From assembly GCF_035573695.1 (NCBI RefSeq), contig NZ_CP121694.1, forward strand, positions 3,356,001 through 3,420,000: 64,000 nt of DNA, in the 5' to 3' direction. Shown in pieces: positions 57,675 through 64,000 of this stretch. Source of the stretch: Metallumcola ferriviriculae. Lineage in GTDB: Bacteria; Bacillota; JADQBR01. Position 1 is the stretch's first letter. Each line of letters starts with the position of its first letter. A program made the position numbers and the translations under genes. Below the pieces are notes generated by a model. It saw only the letters and a program-made list of their open reading frames with translations, was not told the DNA's origin and made no database searches.

Positions 57675-58955
57675 CTAATCTTCCTCCAAACGCGCCTGTA
57701 CCGCTCGGGCATGTGCATCTAAACCTTCCACCCGAGCCAGGCTAATAATATTCTCCGCCTCTTTGACAAGGTCTTTCTTTGAAAAAGAAATAACACTGCT
57801 CTTTTTGATAAAAGTATCAACATTTAAAGGGGAATAAAATCTTGCTGTGCCTCCCGTAGGCAATACATGATTAGGACCGGCCACATAATCGCCCACCGGT
57901 TCCGGTGAATATGGCCCTAAAAACACCGCCCCGGCATGGCGAACTCTGCCAAGCATCTTCATTGGATTAACTACAAGAAGTTCTAGGTGTTCCGGCGCAA
58001 TAGCATTTACCAGCTGCCAAATATTTTCCCAATCATTTTCAACAAAAATCACACCATGGTTATCAATGGACTGACGGGCAATATCCTGTCGTGAAAGTCT
58101 CTTCAGCTGCCGCTCTATTTCTTCTCGAACCGCCGCCGCTAAAATAGCACTATCAGTAACCATTAAAGGTCTCGCTAATACATCGTGCTCTGCCTGAGAA
58201 AGTAAATCTGCAGCAGCAAAGCGAGCATTAGCATTACCGTCAGCCACCACCAATATTTCACTGGGCCCTGCCAGCATGTCGATACCCACCTGACCATAAA
58301 CCTGCTTTTTGGCTAAAGTAACATAAGCATTTCCGGGGCCGGTAATTTTGTCCACCGGTTTTATGCTTCTGGTCCCGTATGCCAAAGCCGCTATAGCATG
58401 AGCACCACCAACACGGTAAATTTCTGTGATCCCTACTTCAGCAGCAGCCACCAAAGTTGGAGCCGGAACATTACCATCCCTATCCGGTGGAGTAACCATG
58501 GCAATTTCTTTGACACCCGCTACCCGGGCGGGAATTGCATTCATCAGCACCGAGGAAGGATAAGTCGCTGTACCTCCGGGCACATATATTCCTACCCGGT
58601 CAATAGGGCGGATTAATTGACCTAGGGACGGGCCTGATTCTTCGGTTGAAAACCAGGTTTTCCTCTCCTGCTTACGATGAAAACGATAGATGTTTTCCTT
58701 AGCCTGCTGTAAAGCTCGCCGAAAGGAGTCATCGACCATTTGATATGCCTGATTGATTTCCTCCGCCTGTACCCTCAATGGCCGAGCAGATGGTACTCCA
58801 TCAAATCTCTGCCTTAATTCCAGCAGTCCATCTTCTCCTTCTTCACGAACTTTATTTATAATGGAACGAACAGCTCTTTCCACTTCAACTAAACCTGTTT
58901 GTGAAGATTGAATATACTTATTAAAGTCACTGGAATTGGTAACAATTTTAATCAT
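57675..58955 (-). CDS. hisD: Histidinol dehydrogenase
   Basis: A 426-aa zinc enzyme that oxidises histidinol to histidine. It has YVPGGTATYPSSVLMNAIPA, RVGGAHAIAALAYGT, DMLAGPSEILVVAD, AAADLLSQAEHD and VGDYVAGPNHVLPTGGTARF. It overlaps hisG by 8 bases at the start. Confidence 0.96.
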   Translation of the reverse strand: MIKIVTNSSDFNKYIQSSQTGLVEVERAVRSIINKVREEGEDGLLELRQRFDGVPSARPLRVQAEEINQAYQMVDDSFRRALQQAKENIYRFHRKQERKTWFSTEESGPSLGQLIRPIDRVGIYVPGGTATYPSSVLMNAIPARVAGVKEIAMVTPPDRDGNVPAPTLVAAAEVGITEIYRVGGAHAIAALAYGTRSIKPVDKITGPGNAYVTLAKKQVYGQVGIDMLAGPSEILVVADGNANARFAAADLLSQAEHDVLARPLMVTDSAILAAAVREEIERQLKRLSRQDIARQSIDNHGVIFVENDWENIWQLVNAIAPEHLELLVVNPMKMLGRVRHAGAVFLGPYSPEPVGDYVAGPNHVLPTGGTARFYSPLNVDTFIKKSSVISFSKKDLVKEAENIISLARVEGLDAHARAVQARLEED

Positions 58956-59622
58956 TTACTACACCTCTCTTTTCAAGCACTCGGCGTAGTTCTTCCATAA
59001 TATCTTTTACCCGTTGATACTGCATCCGATAGCTGACCCTATTGGCAATCAGCCGTGCTGTGGCGTAAAAGATATCTCCTACCGCTGCCAACTGGTTTTC
59101 CTTTAAAGTGCGCCCGGTAGAAACAATATCAACAATGGCATCTGCCAAGCCAACTCTGGGCGCCAATTCAATATTCCCATGGAGCTTAATGACCTCTACC
59201 TGTAGGCCCTGGCGGTGAAAATATTGTTGAGCCACATTGGGAAATTTACTTGCCACTCTGCCGTGATTTAGTGAGCTCAGGTCAAAATTACCTTGGGCAT
59301 CTAATTTTTCCTCCGGTACGGCAACTACAAATTTGCAGCCGCCAAAGCGCAAATCCACAAGTTCAAATACATTGGCACCCGCCTCTACCAAAGTATCCTT
59401 TCCCACAATACCCATATCGGCAGCACCGTAATCCACATATACGGGGATATCCGTCGGTCTAGAGATAATGAAGCGAATGCGCTGGTCCGGGAATTCCCAA
59501 AGCAATTTGCGGGAATCCAACTTGATATCATTGGTAGGTAGCCCGGTATCGTTTGTCAATGCCAATGCTTCTTCACCCAGCTTACCCTTAGGCAGGGCGA
59601 CTGTCAGCCAATTTTCCTTCAC
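58948..59622 (-). CDS. hisG: ATP phosphoribosyltransferase, short form
   Basis: A 224-aa catalytic subunit for the first step of histidine synthesis. It has VALPKGKLGEEALAL, RPTDIPVYVDYGAADMGIVG and the PRPP-binding LADAIVDIVSTGRTLKEN. The C-terminal regulatory domain of long HisG is missing, which fits the presence of HisZ upstream. Its start overlaps the hisZ stop. Confidence 0.96.
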   Translation of the reverse strand: MKENWLTVALPKGKLGEEALALTNDTGLPTNDIKLDSRKLLWEFPDQRIRFIISRPTDIPVYVDYGAADMGIVGKDTLVEAGANVFELVDLRFGGCKFVVAVPEEKLDAQGNFDLSSLNHGRVASKFPNVAQQYFHRQGLQVEVIKLHGNIELAPRVGLADAIVDIVSTGRTLKENQLAAVGDIFYATARLIANRVSYRMQYQRVKDIMEELRRVLEKRGVVND

Positions 59623-60782
59623 TATTCCCCACCCCCGTATATCAAAGTTAAGCCCTTTTCTTTGGCCATTGTTTCAGCTTCCTTCCTGGACAGTTCCTCA
59701 AATGCAGTTACCACTCTTTTCCCTTCCGCCCGCAGTTCCCGAGCCCGGGTCAACACTTGGGGGTATGGCGCCACCAGCAAGTAGCCAGCGACCTCTTTGG
59801 TGTCATTATTGTTTAATGCTAGCATTATTCTTTCTAAACCCAACGCAAAACCGGTAGCGGCAGCTGGATGACCAAAGTTACCCAACAGATTGTCGTAACG
59901 ACCACCGCCGCATACCGGAAAACCTAACTGGGGTACATAACCTTCAAAAACTATCCCAGTGTAGTAATCAAAATCACGGAAAATACCTAAGTCAAAAAAT
60001 ATCTTATCGGCAAAACCTTGATACTCCAACAGGCGAAATACTTCTACCAGTTCCGTTAAGGCATTGTGCGCCGTTTCCTCTTCAATCAGCTCCAATAATC
60101 TTTCCATATCTTTTAGGCCGCCTTGAGACATGGTCACCTCAAGCAGCACATCTCGTTGGCGACCTGGAATGTTATGACCCTTTAGCAGAGACTCCAACTC
60201 CACCATATCTTTCCTGGCCATGGCCTGTCGCACACTAGCTGCAGCTTCAGGATTTAGCTGACCCAATAATGCTTTCGTTACTTCCACCTGACCGATGCCT
60301 ATGCGAAAATTATCCAGCTGCATCGCCTCCAGCGCAGAAATTGCCAAGCTCAATACCTCAACATCAGCCTTTGCACCTGTTGCGCCGATTAGTTCCACCC
60401 CTGCTTGGAAAAATTCCCGCTGCCTGCCGGCATGGGTTTTCTCGTAGCGAAAGACATTTGCTGTATAAAACAATCTTAGAGGCTGCAGGTAATCGGTCAT
60501 TCTGCCCGATACCAGCCGGGCAATCGGCGTTGTCATATCCGGGCGCAAAACAAGGATTTTGCCCTCGCGGTCAATGAATTTATATAACAGATCTTCATCA
60601 AGACCTTCACCCTGGGTGGTTAGCGCCTGATAATATTCAAAGGTGGGCGTAACCACCTCATCATAACCCCAATAAGAAAAAATGTGCGCTAGCTTCTCTT
60701 CTGTCTCCCTTTTCCAGCGTGATTGCCGAGGCAGCAAATCCTTCACCCCAGGCGGTATTCTAAAAACAGACACTGGTTTCAC
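59622..60782 (-). CDS. hisZ: ATP phosphoribosyltransferase regulatory subunit HisZ
   Basis: A 386-aa paralogue of histidyl-tRNA synthetase without an anticodon-binding domain: PPGVKDLLPRQSRWKRETEE, VVTPTFEYYQAL, VLRPDMTTPIARLVSG, FQAGVELIGATGAKADVEVL, YYTGIVFEGYVPQLGFPVCG. It binds short HisG and confers histidine feedback control. GTG at 60782 or GTG three codons later (60773, better spaced from AGAGGTG) is the start. First gene of the his operon. Confidence 0.93.
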   Translation of the reverse strand: MKPVSVFRIPPGVKDLLPRQSRWKRETEEKLAHIFSYWGYDEVVTPTFEYYQALTTQGEGLDEDLLYKFIDREGKILVLRPDMTTPIARLVSGRMTDYLQPLRLFYTANVFRYEKTHAGRQREFFQAGVELIGATGAKADVEVLSLAISALEAMQLDNFRIGIGQVEVTKALLGQLNPEAAASVRQAMARKDMVELESLLKGHNIPGRQRDVLLEVTMSQGGLKDMERLLELIEEETAHNALTELVEVFRLLEYQGFADKIFFDLGIFRDFDYYTGIVFEGYVPQLGFPVCGGGRYDNLLGNFGHPAAATGFALGLERIMLALNNNDTKEVAGYLLVAPYPQVLTRARELRAEGKRVVTAFEELSRKEAETMAKEKGLTLIYGGGE

Positions 60783-60792
60783 CTCTTTTACT

Positions 60793-60845
60793 TTAATACG
60801 TTAATGCGTTACCGTAATATTAACATAAAGTGTATTGTTGGTCAA
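60793..60845 (-). promoter_or_regulatory. his operon promoter with candidate HisR/YerC operator
   Basis: On the minus strand TTGACC (60840-60845) and TAATAT (60817-60822) are 17 bp apart, a near-consensus sigma-A promoter. Just downstream, TAACGCATTAACGTATTAA (60793-60811) contains repeated TAACGYAT units and overlaps the expected transcript start, the position of a repressor site. The neighbouring YerC/TrpR-type gene is the natural candidate for the binder. Confidence 0.6.
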
Positions 60846-60862
60846 TAAGTTTTTAAAAATGG

Positions 60863-60897
60863 AAAAACCCTCGCCACCAGTTTCTCTGGGCGGGGCT
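60863..60897 (-). terminator. Terminator of the yerC gene
   Basis: Minus-strand GCCCCGCC and GGCGAGGG arms around a short loop, followed by T5. It separates the regulator gene from the his promoter. Confidence 0.7.
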
Positions 60898-60906
60898 TCT
60901 TAAACT

Positions 60907-61215
60907 TTATTTTTCCCGTTCCCGACCATCCATACGGTCTAAGACTATTTTGTAACCGTCCGCTCCGTAGTTAAGGCTTCGCTTCACTCTGCTGATGGTA
61001 GCCGTGCTGGCACCGGTTTGCTCTGCGATATCGGTATAAGTTCGGTTACCCTGCAGCATCTTTGCCACTGCTAACCGCTGGGCAATAGCTTTTAATTCGG
61101 CGATAGTGCAGATATCCTCAAAAAAGCGGTAGCAGTCTTCTTCAGTTTTTAATGTAAGAATAGCTCGAAAAAGCTCGTCTACAAATGGGTCTTTCAGCTT
61201 GCTATCATATGCCAT
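60907..61215 (-). CDS. YerC/YecD family TrpR-like regulator (HisR candidate)
   Basis: A 102-aa protein of the TrpR-related YerC family: LFRAILTLKTEEDCYRFFED, CTIAELKAIAQRLAVAKML and the helix-turn-helix YTDIAEQTGASTATISRVKR. Members of this family have been proposed as histidine-biosynthesis repressors (HisR) in Bacillota. It sits directly upstream of the his operon on the same strand, separated by a terminator and promoter, which supports that role. GGAGGTGG precedes the ATG. Confidence 0.82.
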   Translation of the reverse strand: MAYDSKLKDPFVDELFRAILTLKTEEDCYRFFEDICTIAELKAIAQRLAVAKMLQGNRTYTDIAEQTGASTATISRVKRSLNYGADGYKIVLDRMDGREREK

Positions 61216-61316
61216 ATTATCCCACCTCCACTCATAAGCAATTTCGCCATATATCTAAACAATCCTTTTTTTGCGGCCTGATAATCCCTCCGGCTGCAGG
61301 CGGGTTTAAAAAATCC

Positions 61317-61346
61317 TTGACCAAACATTTAGCGTTATGTTAGTAT
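61317..61346 (+). promoter_or_regulatory. Promoter of the met operon
   Basis: TTGACC (61317-61322) and TAGTAT (61341-61346) with an 18-bp spacer lie 25 bp before the SAM riboswitch. The region 61216-61316 also must hold the divergent yerC promoter. Confidence 0.6.
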
Positions 61347-61371
61347 TATTGCAAATCAATCGAATATTACT

Positions 61372-61482
61372 CTTATCCAGAGCAGGTGGAGGGACTGGCC
61401 CGATGAAACCCGGCAACCGGCCTTATTTTTTAGGTAGCGGTGCCAATTCCTGTAGATGTACGCATCTTACAGATGAGAGTCT
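61372..61482 (+). promoter_or_regulatory. SAM-I (S-box) riboswitch
   Basis: The highly conserved blocks are present in order: TTATCCAGAGCAGGTGGAGG, GACTGGCCCGATGAAACCCG, GCAACC, the variable stems, GGTGCCAATTCCTG and the closing GATGAGAG. It binds S-adenosylmethionine and usually terminates transcription when SAM is abundant. It controls the metNIQ methionine transporter. Confidence 0.97.
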
Positions 61483-61488
61483 AGGCCT

Positions 61489-61524
61489 TATTCTCTCTGT
61501 CTGTGCGTGGAGAGAATTTTTTAT
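61489..61524 (+). terminator. Terminator of the SAM riboswitch
   Basis: ATTCTCTC and GAGAGAAT form a stem around TGTCTGTGCGTG, followed by T6, between the aptamer and metN. Confidence 0.92.
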
Positions 61525-61545
61525 TGCAGAAAGGAACCTGCTATT

Positions 61546-62580
61546 ATGATTACACTTAAGAACATCCATAAAGTCTTTGACACCGGGAAAGCCAAAATTG
61601 AGGCATTAAAAGGTGTCGACCTCACTATAGATGCCGGTGAAGTATACGGCATTATCGGTCTCAGCGGCGCCGGTAAGAGTACCTTGGTTCGCTGCATCAA
61701 TATGCTGGAACAACCTACCACCGGAGAGGTCATTGTAGACGAGCAGGATTTCACTAAACTAGACGCTAAAGAACTGCGTATGGCCCGTCGAAAAATCGGT
61801 ATGATTTTTCAACACTTTAACTTGCTCTGGTCCAGGACGGTGTATGGTAACATCGCTTTCCCGCTGGAAATAGCCGGTGTACCCAATGACAAGATTAGAC
61901 CTAAAGTTCTGGAACTGCTGCGTTTAGTCGCTCTTGAAGATAAGGTAGACAGCTATCCCGCCCAACTGAGCGGCGGTCAAAAACAGCGGGTAGGAATAGC
62001 CCGGGCTCTAGCAAATGACCCCACGGTGCTGCTGTGTGATGAAGCCACCTCTGCCTTGGATCCGGATACCACCGCTGCCATTCTTCGGCTGTTGCAGGAC
62101 ATTAATCAGAAATTAAACCTTACTATCGTTGTCATCACCCACGAGATGCATGTAATTAAGCAAATCTGCGACCGGGTGGCGGTGATCGATGATGGCAAGG
62201 TGATAGAGGAAGGCCCGGTCATTGATATTTTTACCAATCCCGTTTCGGCTGTTACTAGGCGTTTCATCAACAGTGTCGTCAAAACAGAGGTACCTCAAGT
62301 TATCAAAGACCGCCAAATAGAACTACAATCTTCCGGCGACCCAGCAAAAATAATACGTATCTCCTTTATCGGTCAGGCGGCGGGAGAGCCGGTAATTTCC
62401 CAGCTCGTTAAAGACTTTCACGTTAGAGCAAACGTCCTTTATGGTAATATTGACCACATTAAAGAAACCATTTACGGAACTCTGACCCTTGAATTAACGG
62501 GGGAAAGCGAAGCTTTGGAACAGGCCCTTAGCTTTCTCCAGCAGCAAAACTTACAAACCGAGGTGCTGCATCATGTTTAG
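61546..62580 (+). CDS. metN: Methionine ABC transporter ATP-binding protein
   Basis: A 344-aa ATPase: Walker A IIGLSGAGKSTLVRCINML, signature LSGGQKQRVGIARALAN, Walker B VLLCDEATSALDPDT, and a C-terminal NIL/ACT-like domain (IIRISFIGQAAGEPVISQLV) that senses methionine in MetN proteins. The ATG at 61546 has AAAGGAA upstream. It lies behind a SAM-I riboswitch and overlaps metI by 8 bases. Confidence 0.96.
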   Translation: MITLKNIHKVFDTGKAKIEALKGVDLTIDAGEVYGIIGLSGAGKSTLVRCINMLEQPTTGEVIVDEQDFTKLDAKELRMARRKIGMIFQHFNLLWSRTVYGNIAFPLEIAGVPNDKIRPKVLELLRLVALEDKVDSYPAQLSGGQKQRVGIARALANDPTVLLCDEATSALDPDTTAAILRLLQDINQKLNLTIVVITHEMHVIKQICDRVAVIDDGKVIEEGPVIDIFTNPVSAVTRRFINSVVKTEVPQVIKDRQIELQSSGDPAKIIRISFIGQAAGEPVISQLVKDFHVRANVLYGNIDHIKETIYGTLTLELTGESEALEQALSFLQQQNLQTEVLHHV

Positions 62581-63241
62581 CGGAGAAGAACTACAACAAA
62601 CAATCAAGCTGCTTTCTGAGGGACTCCTGGACACCACTTACATGGTGGGCCTGTCGGTATTTTTGTCCCACTTTCTTGGTATTCCTTTGGGCATAATTCT
62701 GGTTACCACCGAAGAGGGGCATGTCTGGGAAAATCACCTAATCAACATGGTGCTTGGGGCGATAGTGAATGCCACCCGTTCGATACCTTTTATCATTTTA
62801 TTGGTGTTTATTATGCCTTTTACCGATAAAGTAGCGGGAACCACCATTGGCCCTACAGCAGCTGCAGTACCGCTGACAGTGGGGGCCATCCCGTTTGTAG
62901 CGCGGATGGTAGAAACAGCCTTTAAGGAAATTGAATGGGGAATTATTGAAGCGGCGCTGGCTATGGGCGCTAGTCCCGGGCAGATAGTACGCAAGGTACT
63001 GATACGTGAAGCGCTTCCCTCCATAATTCTAGGCGCGGCTATTACTACCATCACCTTGGTCAGTTTCTCAGCTATGGCCGGTGTTGTGGGGGGAGGTGGT
63101 CTGGGCGACTTGGCCGTTCGCTACGGATACTATCGGTACGAAAAGCCACTGATGTTTATCATAGTCGTACTGTTAATCATCATCGTTCAATTAATACAAA
63201 TGACGGGAGATGTTGTCTCAGCCCGGCTCAACAAAAAATAA
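62573..63241 (+). CDS. metI: Methionine ABC transporter permease
   Basis: A 222-aa permease with five to six membrane helices (NATRSIPFIILLVFIMPFTD), the EAA loop (IEAALAMGASPGQIVRKVLI) and MAGVVGGGGLGDLAVRYGYY, all typical of MetI. It overlaps metN and is followed after 15 bp by metQ. Confidence 0.95.
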   Translation: MFSGEELQQTIKLLSEGLLDTTYMVGLSVFLSHFLGIPLGIILVTTEEGHVWENHLINMVLGAIVNATRSIPFIILLVFIMPFTDKVAGTTIGPTAAAVPLTVGAIPFVARMVETAFKEIEWGIIEAALAMGASPGQIVRKVLIREALPSIILGAAITTITLVSFSAMAGVVGGGGLGDLAVRYGYYRYEKPLMFIIVVLLIIIVQLIQMTGDVVSARLNKK

Positions 63242-63256
63242 GGAGGAATTTTTAAA

Positions 63257-64000
63257 ATGCAAATTAAAAAAGTACTTATCTTATTGTTAGTTTTAGGCTT
63301 GACTACAGGTCTTGCCGTCGGTTGTGGCGGACAGGACAACGAAAAAACTCCAGGAGAGGACCAGCAGGGCGCTGCCAAAGAAGAAGTGACAAAATTACTA
63401 GTAGGCGCCACCCCTGTACCCCATGCGGAAATACTTCAGGAAGCTAAAAAACTGCTGGTAGATAAGGGTATCGAGCTGGAAATCATTGAATTCACCGATT
63501 ATGTCACGCCCAACAAGGCTTTGGCCAACGGAGACCTGGATGCAAACTACTTCCAGCATGTACCATACCTGGATGATTTCAAGGAGAAGAATAATTTAGA
63601 CCTGACACATACCGTAGCAGTGCATTTTGAACCCATGGGAATATATTCGCAAAGCATTGATAGCCTTGACAACTTGAAAGACGGTGATAAGGTGGCAGTA
63701 CCCAATGACCCCACTAATGAAGCTAGGGCATTACTATTGCTGCAGGATAACGGCCTCATTACCCTGAAAGAAGGCGTCGGGATGGAAGCGACCAAACAAG
63801 ATATCGAGAGTAAGAAAATAGATGTGGAGATAGTCGAACTGGAAGCGGCACAAATCCCCCGTTCCTTAGGCGATGTAGGTGCTGCAGTGATTAACGGTAA
63901 CTACGCCATTGATGCCGGCCTTAACCCCGCCACTGATGCCATTACCGCTGAAACCAAAGATTCTCTCGCAGCCCAGACCTATGGTAACGTGGTAGCGATT
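63257..64000 (+). CDS. metQ: Methionine-binding lipoprotein MetQ (3' end beyond window)
   Basis: The frame starts at ATG 63257 with AGGAGG upstream and runs off the right edge, giving 248 residues. It has a lipoprotein signal (KKVLILLLVLGLTTGLAVGC) and the NlpA/MetQ fold: LLVGATPVPHAEILQEAKKL, ALANGDLDANYFQHVPYLDD, VAVPNDPTNEARALLLLQDN, VINGNYAIDAGLNPATDAI. It delivers methionine to MetNI. Confidence 0.95.
   Translation, partial: MQIKKVLILLLVLGLTTGLAVGCGGQDNEKTPGEDQQGAAKEEVTKLLVGATPVPHAEILQEAKKLLVDKGIELEIIEFTDYVTPNKALANGDLDANYFQHVPYLDDFKEKNNLDLTHTVAVHFEPMGIYSQSIDSLDNLKDGDKVAVPNDPTNEARALLLLQDNGLITLKEGVGMEATKQDIESKKIDVEIVELEAAQIPRSLGDVGAAVINGNYAIDAGLNPATDAITAETKDSLAAQTYGNVVAI

Overview
The window looks like a chromosome segment of a low-to-moderate GC Gram-positive bacterium (Bacillota, probably a Clostridia/Peptococcaceae-type anaerobe). 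The evidence is strong AGGAGG-type ribosome binding sites, frequent GTG/TTG starts, gatCAB followed by ligA and pcrA, fchA plus folD of the folate one-carbon branch, a short HisG with HisZ, a SAM-I riboswitch on metNIQ and an SLH cell-wall protein under a c-di-GMP-I riboswitch. The genus is not determined. No rRNA, tRNA or CRISPR array was found.

Layout. 1-1.9 kb: 3' part of an S-layer-homology/beta-propeller exported protein with its riboswitch. About 2.6-16.8 kb: an accessory island carrying two degraded serine-recombinase remnants in opposite orientation near its edges. Between them lie AbiH, a rifampin ADP-ribosyltransferase with a homopolymer frameshift, an Imm-5-like gene, an RCC1-repeat protein, a frameshifted metallo-beta-lactamase-fold gene, an IS3-family element and a compact four-gene minus-strand operon. 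That operon has a Phd-like/winged-helix regulator, a 101-aa protein, a frameshifted iron-sulfur HhH-GPD DNA glycosylase and a 1565-aa protein with an N-terminal Cap4-like nuclease, a STAND-type NTPase and a long helical C-terminus. I regard it as the best candidate for an undescribed defence system. The right-hand recombinase is split by a 403-bp IS21-like non-autonomous element whose removal restores the reading frame exactly.

17-23.5 kb: rlmD, a MscS channel and an AAA-type ATPase, divergent from two unknown genes (one a membrane protein), then two CPBP membrane proteases, one apparently starting at ATT. 23.7-32.1 kb: an alpha-glucan cluster (GH15, DUF4912, GH57, nucleotidyltransferase with a degenerate phosphomutase half, GT4, CBM25). 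32.2-41.8 kb: a 41-aa membrane peptide, nifV with a structured leader and 23-codon ORF, gatC-gatA-gatB, ligA and pcrA. Two copies of a palindromic repeat lie here; one supplies the ligA stop codon.

42-47.8 kb: a lipoprotein-histidine kinase-response regulator operon, folD-fchA, a thioesterase and a lipid kinase. 47.9-53.8 kb: a complete oligopeptide/dipeptide ABC transporter operon. 54.4-61.2 kb: hisZ-G-D-B-H-A-F-IE preceded by a YerC/TrpR-family regulator; hisC and histidinol phosphatase are absent here. 61.3-64 kb: SAM-I riboswitch followed by metN, metI and the start of metQ.

The core genes are intact with tight overlaps. The island genes carry several frameshifts, stops and insertions, which points to decay of the accessory region more than to poor sequence quality.
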